8,719 nt of DNA from Thiomonas sp. (GCA_027451915.1 DAIDHU010000202.1:1-8719); one strand, 5' to 3'; positions 1 to 6,101 are shown, counted from the stretch's first letter. A program made the numbers and translations. The notes: a model not told the origin generated them from the letters alone.

Positions 1-440
1 GTGTAGCGCCCCTGGGAATCGCGCTCGGCCTGCACCGCGATCAGGTCGGCCACGCCGAACGCGCTGGCGATCGGCCCGGTGACGAAGTCGTTGGTGGCCG
101 TGACGATGGCGCACAGGTCGCCGCGCGCCTGGTGCCTGCGCACCAGTTCGATGGCCTGGGGGCGCAGCTGCGGCAGCACCACCTCGCGCATGAACGCTGC
201 GTGCGCGTCGCTGAGTTCCAGCGGCGAGCGTCCGACCAGCGGGGCCAGCGAGAAGCGCAGGTAGGCCGGCAGGTCCAGCGTGCCGGCGCGGTAGTCGGCG
301 TAGAAACGGTCGTTGGCCTGCCGGTGCTGTTCGCCGTCGACCCAGCCCAGGCGCACGCAGAACTCACCCCAGGCATGGTCGGAATCGAAGGGCAGCAGGG
401 TGTTGTCGAGATCGAACAGGGCCAGGTTGCGGTGCGGCAT
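1..440 (-). CDS. HAD-IB family phosphatase (SerB-like), 3' end cut by window
   Basis: The reading frame starts at ATG (complement of 438-440) and runs off the window after 146 codons, so the C-terminal part is missing. The N-terminus carries HAD motif I, FDLDNT at residues 9-14, with nucleophile Asp10 and acid/base Asp12. Motif II is in IVTATND around residues 112-118, probably Thr114. A helical cap of about 90 residues lies between them, as in subclass IB (phosphoserine phosphatase-like) enzymes. Motif III (Lys) and motif IV (Asp pair) lie beyond the edge. Such enzymes hydrolyse small phosphomonoesters using Mg2+ and an aspartyl-phosphate intermediate; the substrate cannot be read from the sequence, so I do not call it SerB. 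It is third in the leftward operon, 11 nt after the hda stop, with only a weak AAGAG ribosome site. The family call is firm, the substrate unknown. Confidence 0.88.
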   Translation of the reverse strand, partial: MPHRNLALFDLDNTLLPFDSDHAWGEFCVRLGWVDGEQHRQANDRFYADYRAGTLDLPAYLRFSLAPLVGRSPLELSDAHAAFMREVVLPQLRPQAIELVRRHQARGDLCAIVTATNDFVTGPIASAFGVADLIAVQAERDSQGRY

Positions 441-451
441 GCGCTCTTGCG

Positions 452-1225
452 TCAGGGTTGAGCAGCCGGCTCGGTGGGCGATTCGGCTGCCGATTCGCTC
501 AGCATGGTCCTGAGCAGGGGAATGCTGGCGCCGCGTCCGTGGCGCAGCGCGTAGGCGTCGAGCCTGCGCAGCAGGTCCACCAGCGAAGCCATGTCCCGGG
601 CGTGGTGATCAAGAATATAACGGCTCAGCTCGTCGCGCAGCTGCAGGCCGTGCGCGGCGGCGATGCGCGCCAGCACGCGTTGCTTGGCCGCGTCGTCCAG
701 CGGCTGCAGGCGCAGGCCCAGGCCCCAGGCCATGCGCGTGCGCAGGTCCTCGCGCAGCGTCAGCTCCGCGGGGGCGCGGTCGGCGGCGGCCAGGAAGCCG
801 CAGGCGCTCTGGCGCGCGGCGTTGTACAGGCCGAACAGCCAGTCCTGTTGCCAGGCGTTGCAATCCTGCACGTCGTCCACCGCCAGCAGGGCGTGGCGCC
901 CGGCCTGCGCGATCTGTTCCAGCGAGGGCCAGTGCGAGGGCAGGCTGTGCGGCCCGAGCAGCCAGGCGGCGTGGCCCTGCGCCTGCAGGGCCGCGCAGGC
1001 CGCGCGCAGCAGGTGGGTCTTGCCGCTGGCCGCGCCACCCCACAGGTACAGAGCGCGCCCGCTGCCCTCCTCGCCCGCCAGCAGCGCGCGCAGCGCCTGC
1101 AGCGCCATGGCGTTGGCGCCGGGCTCGAAGTTCTCCAGGGTCGGCTCGTCGCTCCACTGCAGTTCCAGCAGGAGTTGGCGCGCCGGGGATCGCGAGGCGG
1201 AAGGGCTCACGGCGGGTGTTTTCAC
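452..1225 (-). CDS. hda: Hda, DnaA regulatory inactivator
   Basis: This is a 257-residue AAA+ protein related to DnaA domain III. In E. coli, Hda with the DNA-loaded sliding clamp stimulates ATP hydrolysis by DnaA and so prevents re-initiation of replication. Visible features are a clamp-binding-like motif near the N-terminus (QLLLEL, residues 17-22), Walker A GGAASGKT (63-70, Lys69), Walker B LLAVDD (113-118, Asp117-Asp118), a sensor 1-like AADR (147-150), a probable arginine finger in RTRM (Arg164) and a sensor 2 arginine in ARDMASL (Arg210). There is no DNA-binding domain IV, which separates it from DnaA. The start is GTG at 1225-1223 and overlaps the upstream permease stop as GTGA, suggesting translational coupling; no good Shine-Dalgarno is seen. 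The start must lie upstream of the clamp motif and no ATG does. The last 15 or so residues form a Ser/Ala/Glu/Pro-rich tail. Confidence 0.93.
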   Translation of the reverse strand: MKTPAVSPSASRSPARQLLLELQWSDEPTLENFEPGANAMALQALRALLAGEEGSGRALYLWGGAASGKTHLLRAACAALQAQGHAAWLLGPHSLPSHWPSLEQIAQAGRHALLAVDDVQDCNAWQQDWLFGLYNAARQSACGFLAAADRAPAELTLREDLRTRMAWGLGLRLQPLDDAAKQRVLARIAAAHGLQLRDELSRYILDHHARDMASLVDLLRRLDAYALRHGRGASIPLLRTMLSESAAESPTEPAAQP

Positions 1226-2283
1226 TGCAGGTACAGGCTGCTGGCGCGGTACCAGTGCACCAGATGCCGGGCCACCACCAGCATCAGCGCGCCCGCCGGC
1301 AACGCCAGCAGCACGCCCACGAAGCCGAACAGGTCACCGAAGGCCAGAAGCAGGAAGATCACGAACAGCGGGTGCAGCCCGATGCGCCGCCCCAGCAGGC
1401 GCGGCGTCAGGTACGAACTCTCCAGCACCTGGCCGACGCCGTAGACCACGGCCACCGCGCCCAGCGCGTACAGGCTCTGGAACTGCAGCGCCCCGGCCAG
1501 CAGCGCCAGCAGCAGTCCGATGCCGAAGCCGATGAAGGGCACGGCCACCGCCAGGCCCGTGAACACGCCGATGGGCACGGCCAGCTGGAACCCGGCCAGG
1601 CTCAGGCCCACCGCGTAGAAGGCCGCCAGCAGCAGCATCACCGTGAGCTGGCCGCGCAGGTAGCGGCCCAGCACCTCGTCGCACTCGGCGAGCAGGCTGC
1701 CCAGGGCCTCGCGGTGCCGCGGCGGCACCAGGCTGGTGGCGCGCTGCATGAGTTCACGCCAATCCAGCAGCAGGTACAGCGTGAGCACCGGCACCAGCAC
1801 CGCGTTTCCCAGCAGGCTCAGCAGGGTGCTGCCCCCGGTGCGGGCCGAACTCAGCACCTGCATGGCCCAGCGCTGCGGGTCGCCCGAGATGCTGCGGGTC
1901 AGCGCGGCGCCCAGCGTGGCCAGGTCGAGATGGGTGTGCAGGCCCATGCGGGCGGCCGCGGCACCCAGCCAGTCGGTGAGCTTGCCCAGCAGTCCCGGCA
2001 CCTGGCGCTGCAACTGCGGCAGCGTGGTGTCGAGCACCGACACGATCAGGCTGCCCAGCGCGACCAGCGCCACGGCCAGCAGGACCAGCGCGACACTGGC
2101 GCCGATCAGCCGGGGAATGTGCCAGCGCGCCATGCGCTCCACCGCCGGGTGCAGCGCGTAGGCCACGGTGAGGGCGAGCAGGAAGGGCATCAGCACCGCG
2201 CCGAGCAGCCAGCCGGCGCCCAGCAGCGCGCCGAGCAGCAGCAGCCAGGTGATGCGGATCTGAAGGCGTTGGGAAATCGGCAC
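1222..2283 (-). CDS. AI-2E family transporter (PerM-like permease)
   Basis: This 353-residue polytopic inner-membrane protein belongs to the AI-2E/PerM family. Hydrophobic segments lie at about residues 13-45, 62-84, 157-173, 213-232, 235-263, 270-285 and 303-338. A hydrophilic stretch at about 86-150 is typical of the family. Recognisable conserved pieces are LYLLLDW (169-175), LRGQ (209-212), VPFIG (248-252), GQVLESSYLTPRLLG (285-299) and FGDLFGFVG (315-323). Members have been linked to autoinducer-2 export or sodium/proton exchange, so the substrate here is open. The start is GTG at 2283-2281; no ATG is available in the upstream in-frame stretch and no clear ribosome site is visible. It is the first gene of the leftward operon with hda, an arrangement seen in other proteobacteria. 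No promoter for this strand could be picked out in the divergent region. Confidence 0.88.
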   Translation of the reverse strand: MPISQRLQIRITWLLLLGALLGAGWLLGAVLMPFLLALTVAYALHPAVERMARWHIPRLIGASVALVLLAVALVALGSLIVSVLDTTLPQLQRQVPGLLGKLTDWLGAAAARMGLHTHLDLATLGAALTRSISGDPQRWAMQVLSSARTGGSTLLSLLGNAVLVPVLTLYLLLDWRELMQRATSLVPPRHREALGSLLAECDEVLGRYLRGQLTVMLLLAAFYAVGLSLAGFQLAVPIGVFTGLAVAVPFIGFGIGLLLALLAGALQFQSLYALGAVAVVYGVGQVLESSYLTPRLLGRRIGLHPLFVIFLLLAFGDLFGFVGVLLALPAGALMLVVARHLVHWYRASSLYLQ

Positions 2284-2371
2284 GGGTGATGGCGAAGGGG
2301 CGGATGGGGCGGGGCGACCTGGCGTATCGCCGGGTCGGCCGATCCGCGTGTCGGCGCTCCGACGCGCGCCC

Positions 2372-2377
2372 TACAAT
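2372..2377 (+). promoter_or_regulatory. purM promoter -10 element (TACAAT)
   Basis: TACAAT stands out in the GC-rich 156-bp region between the AI-2E gene and purM. A start of transcription about 7 nt downstream would give a leader of roughly 55 nt. The -35 region, about 17 bp upstream, matches the sigma-70 consensus poorly. The context CTACAATG resembles many betaproteobacterial housekeeping promoters. No PurR-type operator was seen in this region. Confidence 0.55.
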
Positions 2378-2399
2378 GTCAGGTCATTTTAGGCGTCGC

Positions 2400-2412
2400 G
2401 GCCCGCCGGGCC
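2400..2412 (+). other. small hairpin in the purM leader
   Basis: GGCCC-GCC-GGGCC is a perfect 5-bp stem with a 3-nt loop. It lies inside the predicted purM leader, 27 nt before the start codon. In a sequence this GC-rich it may be chance, and no regulatory role is shown. Confidence 0.3.
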
Positions 2413-2439
2413 GGCGCGCGCGGCCAAGACCCCCCCGAT

Positions 2440-3492
2440 ATGTCCTCCCAGAACGAATCCTCCCGCACCGGCCTGAGCTATCGCGACGCCGGGGTCGACA
2501 TCGATGCCGGCGACGCGCTGGTCGATGCCATCAAGCCCCTGGCGGCGCGCACCATGCGCGACGGCGTGCTGGCTGGCATCGGCGGCTTCGGCGCGCTGTT
2601 CGAGGTGCCGCGGCGCTACCGCGAGCCGGTGCTGGTGTCCGGCACCGACGGCGTGGGGACCAAGCTGCGCCTGGCCTTCGCCTGGCAGCGCCATGACAGC
2701 GTGGGCATCGACCTCGTGGCCATGAGTGTCAACGACGTGCTGGTGCAGGGGGCCGAGCCGCTGTTCTTCCTCGACTATTTCGCCTGCGGCAAGCTGGAGG
2801 TGGGCGTGGCCGCGCGCGTGGTGGGGGGCATCGCCCGCGGCTGCGAGATCGCGGGTTGCGCGCTGATCGGAGGCGAGACGGCCGAGATGCCCGGCATGTA
2901 CCCCGATGGCGAATACGATCTGGCGGGCTTTTGCGTGGGCGCGGCCGAGAAGTCGCGCCTGATCTCCGGGCGCGGCACCCGCGCCGGCGACGTGGTGCTG
3001 GGCCTGGCCTCCAGCGGCGTGCACTCCAACGGCTACTCCCTGGTGCGCAAGATCATCGAGCGCGCGGGCTCGCGCCTGCCCGAGCGCCTGGACGGCATGG
3101 ACTTCCGCGATGCGGTGATGATGCCCACGCGCATCTATTGCCGTCCGGTGTTGGCGCTGCTGGCCGACATCGAGGTGCGCGCCATGGCCCACATCACCGG
3201 TGGCGGGCTGCTGGAAAACATTCCCCGGGTGCTTCCCGAGGGGCTGCAATGCGTGCTGGAACAGGGCTCGTGGCGTCGTCCCGAGGTCTTCGACTGGCTG
3301 CAGCGCGAAGGCGGCATCGACGAACACGAGATGCTGCGCACCTTCAACTGCGGCATCGGCTATGTGCTCGTGCTGGCACCCGAAGTCGCCGATGCCGCGC
3401 AGCAGGCGTTGCAGGCAGCGGGCGAGACCTGTTCGCGCATCGGCCACATTGCCGCGCGCCCCGAGGGCCAGGCCGCGGTGGTCGCGCGCTGA
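2440..3492 (+). CDS. purM: Phosphoribosylformylglycinamidine cyclo-ligase (AIR synthetase)
   Basis: PurM converts formylglycinamidine ribonucleotide and ATP to aminoimidazole ribonucleotide, the fifth step of de novo purine synthesis, in the cytosol as a homodimer. The 350-residue length is normal. Family motifs run in order: SYRDAGVDID (13-22), GTDGVGTKL (68-76), DLVAMSVND (91-99), GGETAEMPGMY (144-154), GLASSGVHSNGYSLVR (188-203), HITGGGLLENIPR (251-263) and FNCGIGY (302-308). No key residue appears missing. The start is ATG at 2440, giving a short variable N-terminus before the conserved SYRDAGVD block. The upstream stretch is C-rich with no Shine-Dalgarno. The gene has its own promoter, diverges from the permease-hda operon, and converges on a zinc-finger gene 22 nt downstream. 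No purN or other purine gene adjoins it. Confidence 0.97.
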   Translation: MSSQNESSRTGLSYRDAGVDIDAGDALVDAIKPLAARTMRDGVLAGIGGFGALFEVPRRYREPVLVSGTDGVGTKLRLAFAWQRHDSVGIDLVAMSVNDVLVQGAEPLFFLDYFACGKLEVGVAARVVGGIARGCEIAGCALIGGETAEMPGMYPDGEYDLAGFCVGAAEKSRLISGRGTRAGDVVLGLASSGVHSNGYSLVRKIIERAGSRLPERLDGMDFRDAVMMPTRIYCRPVLALLADIEVRAMAHITGGGLLENIPRVLPEGLQCVLEQGSWRRPEVFDWLQREGGIDEHEMLRTFNCGIGYVLVLAPEVADAAQQALQAAGETCSRIGHIAARPEGQAAVVAR

Positions 3493-3510
3493 GGCCGCGC
3501 CGGCGCGGCC
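3493..3510. terminator. perfect 18-bp palindrome between convergent genes, possible bidirectional terminator
   Basis: GGCCGCGCC/GGCGCGGCC is a perfect palindrome that begins at the base after the purM stop and ends 4 nt before the stop of the opposing zinc-finger gene. It fills nearly all of the 22-nt gap. It has no T-tract on either side, so it is not a textbook intrinsic terminator. It could act as a transcription or exonuclease barrier for both transcripts. Confidence 0.5.
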
Positions 3511-3514
3511 GGGC

Positions 3515-3883
3515 TCAGGCCCTGGCGTGGGTGCGCTCGAAGTGCTGCTGGCAGGCCGCGCAGCGCGGCGCCGCGGGTTGCGCCAGCAGGCGCGCGGTGT
3601 CGATGGCCTCGCCGCAATCGGCGCAATGTCCGTAGTGGCCGTCGCGCAGGCGACGCAGGGCGGCGTCGATGGCCTGGATCTCCCCGGCGTCGCGCAGGCT
3701 TTGCGCCAGGTCCACGGCTTCCATCTCGAAATCCACGCCGGGGTCGCCCTCGCCACGGTGGCTGGGCAGGCTCAGCAGGCCTTGCTCGTCGCGGGTCTCG
3801 CTCCGCAGTTCCTCGAGCACGGCGGCGCGCCGGCCGCGGAGTTCCTGTTCGATGCGTTGCAGGTCCTGCGGGCTGAGCGGCAT
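3515..3883 (-). CDS. DksA/TraR-family C4 zinc-finger protein
   Basis: This 122-residue protein resembles DksA and other RNA polymerase secondary-channel proteins. Residues 1-80 are mostly helical and would form the coiled coil; the finger follows with Cys87-x2-Cys90 (HCADCGEAID) and Cys108-x2-Cys111 (RCAACQQ). The stretch DGHYGHCADCG at 81-91 is strongly DksA-like. It is about 30 residues shorter than E. coli DksA (151), mainly at the N-terminus. The tip region reads GDPGVDFEME (46-55), where DksA has an Asp-x-x-Asp-x-Ala tip; here the two Asp (47 and 51) are one residue further apart and no Ala follows in register. Activity with ppGpp therefore cannot be assumed. The start is ATG at 3883 with GGAG 6 nt upstream. 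It lies 89 nt after murJ on the same strand. It is probably an accessory paralogue rather than the main DksA. Confidence 0.87.
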   Translation of the reverse strand: MPLSPQDLQRIEQELRGRRAAVLEELRSETRDEQGLLSLPSHRGEGDPGVDFEMEAVDLAQSLRDAGEIQAIDAALRRLRDGHYGHCADCGEAIDTARLLAQPAAPRCAACQQHFERTHARA

Positions 3884-3889
3884 GGCGGT

Positions 3890-3893
3890 CTCC
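3890..3893 (-). promoter_or_regulatory. ribosome binding site of the zinc-finger gene
   Basis: GGAG on the minus strand lies 6 nt before the ATG at 3883-3881. It fixes this start within a reading frame that has no stop for almost 2 kb upstream. Confidence 0.7.
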
Positions 3894-3905
3894 GACGACG
3901 GCGGG

Positions 3906-3934
3906 GGCCGTCCTGGAGTCGATTGTGGCCGTCC
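3906..3934. repeat. two direct copies of GGCCGTCC, 21 bp apart
   Basis: GGCCGTCC occurs at 3906-3913 and again at 3927-3934, in the 89-bp gap between murJ and the zinc-finger gene. The 21-bp spacing equals two helical turns, as expected for paired protein sites. Chance is also plausible in GC-rich DNA. Confidence 0.35.
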
Positions 3935-3972
3935 CCGCGCGCGCGGTCCTTGATCCGCGGCAAGCCCGCGTC

Positions 3973-5520
3973 CTACTCGGCGTGGCGGAAATGCCCGGGT
4001 CGCAGGCCCAGCAGCGCCAGGGTGGCGAAATAGCCAAGGGCGGCCGCCGCCAGCAGGCCGAAGGCGGCGCCCAGGCGCAGCAGGTGGGCATGGGCTCCGG
4101 GCCAGGCCAGCCAGGGCAGGCGCGCCGCGCCCCAGCCCAGCACGAGGGCCAGCGGAAGCTGCGCCAGCAGCACGCGGGCGCCGAAGCCAGCCCAGCCGGG
4201 CTGCGCGCGGTAGCTGCCGCGGCGCCACAGGCCGTGCAGCAGCAGGCCGGCGTTGAGCAGCGCGCCGCAGGAGATGGCCAGGGCCAGGCCCGCATGCTCC
4301 AGGCGGGGCACGAACACGATGTTGAGCAACTGGGTTCCCACCAGCACGACCAGGGCCATCTTGACCGGGGTGCGGATGTCCCGGCGGGCGTAGAAACCCG
4401 GCGCGAGGATCTTCACGCCGATCAGCCCGAGCAGCCCGACTCCGTACATGCGCAGGGCGCGCGTGGTCTGTTCGACGTCGGCGGCGTTGAAATGCCCGTA
4501 CTGGAACAGGATGGCCACCAGCGGAGTGGCGAACACCCCCAGCGCGATCGCCGCCGGCAGAGCCAGCAGCAGGACCAGGCGCAGCCCCCAGTCCAGCAGG
4601 GAGCTGTAGCGCTGGGTGTCGCCGGCCGCATGGGCGCGTGACAGGCTGGGCAACAGCACCGAGCCCAGGGCCACTCCCAGCAGCGCCGTCGGGAATTCCA
4701 TCAGGCGGTCGGCATAGGCCAGCCAGGACACGCTGCCCGGCCGCAGGTGGGAGGCGATCTGGGTGTTGATGACCAGCGAGACCTGGGCCACCGAGACCGA
4801 CAGGCTGGCTGGCAGCATCTGCTGGACCACGCGGCGCACCCCGGGGGAGCGCCAGGCCGCCAGGAAATTCAGGTGCAGGCGCGGCAAGATGGCATAGCGC
4901 CGCAGCGCCGGCACCTGCACGGCCAGTTGCACGACGCCGCCTGCCATCACCCCCAGCGCCAGGGCGTACACCGGCGGGTGCATGACTCCGTGCAGCAGCA
5001 CGGCCGCGGCGATCACGCTCAGGTTGAGCAGCGCCGGGGTCAGCGAGGACACCGTGAAGTGCTTCCAGGTATTGAGAATGCCCGCCGACAGCGCCACCAG
5101 GGAGATGATGCCGGCGTAGGGGAACATCAGGCGGGTCATCCAGGCGGCGGCGTCGAAGGCGGCCGGGTGCAGTCCGGAGGCGGTGAGCAGCACCAGCAGG
5201 GGCGCCGCGACCATCCCCACCACGCTGACCCCCGCGAGGATCCAGGCCAGGGCCGTGGCGACGTCGTCGAGCAGGCGCCGGTTGTCCTCCGCGCTGTCGT
5301 TCTCGCGCGACGCCGCCAGGATGGGGATGAAGGCCTGCGAGAATGCGCCTTCGGCGAACAGGCGCCGCAGCAGGTTGGGCAGGCGGAAGGCGACGTTGAA
5401 CGCGTCGGTCCACGCCGTGGCGCCGAAATAGCGCGCGATCAGCACCTCGCGCGCCAGGCCCGTGATGCGCGACACCAGGGTCATCAGCGAGACGGTGTAG
5501 GCGGCGCGCAGCAGGTTCAC
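3973..5520 (-). CDS. murJ: MurJ lipid II flippase (MviN)
   Basis: MurJ moves lipid II across the inner membrane for peptidoglycan synthesis. The protein has 515 residues, close to E. coli MurJ (511), and is hydrophobic throughout, consistent with 14 membrane helices. Residues important in E. coli are kept: Ser17-Arg18 and Arg24 in SRITGLARE, Asp39 in WTDAF, Arg52-Arg53 in LPNLLRRLFAEGAFSQAF (residues 47-64), and the Asp271-Arg272 pair in ADRLMEFP. The start is GTG at 5520-5518. It gives MNLL, matching the MNLL start of E. coli MurJ, so an internal start is unlikely. No Shine-Dalgarno is present and a TATAAT lies only 8 nt upstream. The gene diverges from rpsT and is followed on its strand, after 89 nt, by the DksA-like gene. 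Confidence 0.96.
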   Translation of the reverse strand: MNLLRAAYTVSLMTLVSRITGLAREVLIARYFGATAWTDAFNVAFRLPNLLRRLFAEGAFSQAFIPILAASRENDSAEDNRRLLDDVATALAWILAGVSVVGMVAAPLLVLLTASGLHPAAFDAAAWMTRLMFPYAGIISLVALSAGILNTWKHFTVSSLTPALLNLSVIAAAVLLHGVMHPPVYALALGVMAGGVVQLAVQVPALRRYAILPRLHLNFLAAWRSPGVRRVVQQMLPASLSVSVAQVSLVINTQIASHLRPGSVSWLAYADRLMEFPTALLGVALGSVLLPSLSRAHAAGDTQRYSSLLDWGLRLVLLLALPAAIALGVFATPLVAILFQYGHFNAADVEQTTRALRMYGVGLLGLIGVKILAPGFYARRDIRTPVKMALVVLVGTQLLNIVFVPRLEHAGLALAISCGALLNAGLLLHGLWRRGSYRAQPGWAGFGARVLLAQLPLALVLGWGAARLPWLAWPGAHAHLLRLGAAFGLLAAAALGYFATLALLGLRPGHFRHAE

Positions 5521-5528
5521 GGGGACGG

Positions 5529-5534
5529 ATTATA
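5529..5534 (-). promoter_or_regulatory. murJ promoter -10 element (TATAAT)
   Basis: A perfect TATAAT on the minus strand ends 8 nt before the murJ GTG codon. Transcription would start within about 1-3 nt of the codon, leaving little or no leader. The -35 region 16-18 bp upstream is a poor match. Confidence 0.6.
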
Positions 5535-5577
5535 GGGTCGGACGGCGCCGTATCGGCCTGCTGGAGCCCGACGGCCT

Positions 5578-5605
5578 TTGCGCAATGGGCCATTGCCGCT
5601 ATACT
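5578..5605 (+). promoter_or_regulatory. rpsT promoter (-35 TTGCGC, -10 TATACT)
   Basis: TTGCGC at 5578-5583 and TATACT at 5600-5605 are separated by 16 bp. The predicted transcription start near 5612 gives a leader of about 30 nt, T-rich just before the ribosome site. The -10 is good; the -35 keeps only the TTG. The spacer contains a perfect dyad, listed separately. Confidence 0.65.
5582..5596. repeat. perfect inverted repeat in the rpsT promoter spacer
   Basis: GCAATGG-G-CCATTGC has two perfect 7-bp arms around one base. It begins in the last two bases of the -35 hexamer and ends 3 bp before the -10, where a bound protein would block RNA polymerase. I do not recognise it as the site of a known regulator. 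Confidence 0.5.
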
Positions 5606-5629
5606 CGACACTTTTCCCAGAATTTTTTC

Positions 5630-5633
5630 GAGG
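5630..5633 (+). promoter_or_regulatory. rpsT ribosome binding site
   Basis: GAGG lies 9 nt upstream of the ATG at 5643, in an otherwise A/T-rich stretch. It supports this start and a bS20 protein of 98 residues. Confidence 0.7.
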
Positions 5634-5642
5634 TCAATTTCC

Positions 5643-5939
5643 ATGGCGACATCCGCGCAAGCGAAAAAGAAGAGCGCCCGCACGCCCTCCGGGCGCAAGC
5701 GCGCGCGTCAGGACATCAAGCTCAATGCCGCGAACTCGGCGATGCGTTCGCGCTTTCGCACCGCCGTGAAGTCGGTGCGCAAGGCCATCGCCGCCGGCGA
5801 CAGGGAGCGCGCCGCGGAAGCCTTCAAGGCGGCCGTGCCGGTGCTGGACTCCATCGCCCGCAAGGGCCTGTTCCACCCCAACAAGGCCGCTCGCGACAAG
5901 AGCCGCCTGAACGCCGCGCTGAAGGCGATGGGGGCCTGA
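5643..5939 (+). CDS. rpsT: 30S ribosomal protein S20 (bS20)
   Basis: bS20 binds 16S rRNA early in 30S subunit assembly. The protein has 98 residues and is strongly basic. The C-terminal half carries the family signature KGLFHPNKAARDKSRLNAAL (74-93), and RSRFRTAVKSVRKAI (35-49) matches the long first helix. It is about 11 residues longer than E. coli bS20 (87). The extra length is at the N-terminus, where a Lys/Arg/Ser-rich block (about residues 8-18) precedes GRKRARQD. Similar long N-termini occur in some Burkholderiales, so I read this as lineage-specific rather than a wrong start, and GAGG supports the ATG. The gene is monocistronic, with its own promoter and terminator, divergent from murJ. 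Confidence 0.95.
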   Translation: MATSAQAKKKSARTPSGRKRARQDIKLNAANSAMRSRFRTAVKSVRKAIAAGDRERAAEAFKAAVPVLDSIARKGLFHPNKAARDKSRLNAALKAMGA

Positions 5940-5952
5940 GGTTTCGGACCCA

Positions 5953-5993
5953 GGCGCCAGGCCCCGGCTCTGGCGCCGCCCGCCGCTGGCGGG
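5953..5993 (+). other. two tandem hairpins downstream of rpsT
   Basis: GGCGCCAG at 5953-5960 pairs perfectly with CTGGCGCC at 5970-5977 across a 9-nt loop. CCCGCC at 5979-5984 pairs with GGCGGG at 5988-5993 across GCT. Both lie between the rpsT stop and the terminator hairpin, so the rpsT mRNA would end in three stacked hairpins. They may protect the 3' end. Confidence 0.5.
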
Positions 5994-6003
5994 TGCCTGT
6001 TGA

Positions 6004-6026
6004 AAAGCCCGCCGCGTGCGGGCTTT
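6004..6026 (+). terminator. rho-independent terminator of rpsT
   Basis: AAAGCCCGC (6004-6012) and GCGGGCTTT (6018-6026) form a perfect 9-bp stem with a 5-nt loop. The T-run is short (TTTCT), but the A-run on the 5' side lets the stem extend into it. It separates rpsT from the hydrolase-sensor pair. Confidence 0.8.
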
Positions 6027-6077
6027 CTGCTGCGCGTCGCGCCGGCCTTCACAAAGTTCTTTCCAGCAAGCATCATT

Positions 6078-6101
6078 GCAGGCACGCACGCACGCAGGCA
6101 C
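6078..6101. repeat. three tandem 8-bp units (GCAGGCAC-like)
   Basis: GCAGGCAC, GCACGCAC and GCAGGCAC follow each other without gaps; the middle copy differs by one base. They lie about 90 bp upstream of the hydrolase start. They could be a regulator site or a simple-sequence slippage product. No convincing promoter hexamers were found in the 162 bp between the rpsT terminator and the hydrolase. Confidence 0.4.

Noticed and set aside
1..440. Assignment of the HAD gene as serB (phosphoserine phosphatase)
   Set aside because: Only motifs I and II are in the window and the substrate-specificity residues cannot be judged; the hda neighbourhood favours a generic HAD-IB phosphatase.
1216..2289. A 357-codon plus-strand reading frame opposite the AI-2E permease
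   Set aside because: It is a Gln/Arg/His-rich mirror of a hydrophobic membrane protein gene and has no family features.
2284..2439. A riboswitch or PurR operator upstream of purM
   Set aside because: No purine riboswitch core or PurR-like palindrome could be found; only a -10 element and short GC-rich hairpins are visible.
3515..5698. A 727-codon minus-strand reading frame running from upstream of murJ through the DksA-like gene
   Set aside because: Upstream of 3883 it is an Arg/Pro/Ala/Gly-rich frame overlapping murJ, a typical GC-rich shadow. Only the last 122 codons show protein-family features and a ribosome site.
6078..6101. CRISPR-like or phase-variable repeat
   Set aside because: Only three 8-bp units without spacers, too short for CRISPR, and outside any reading frame where slippage would switch a protein.
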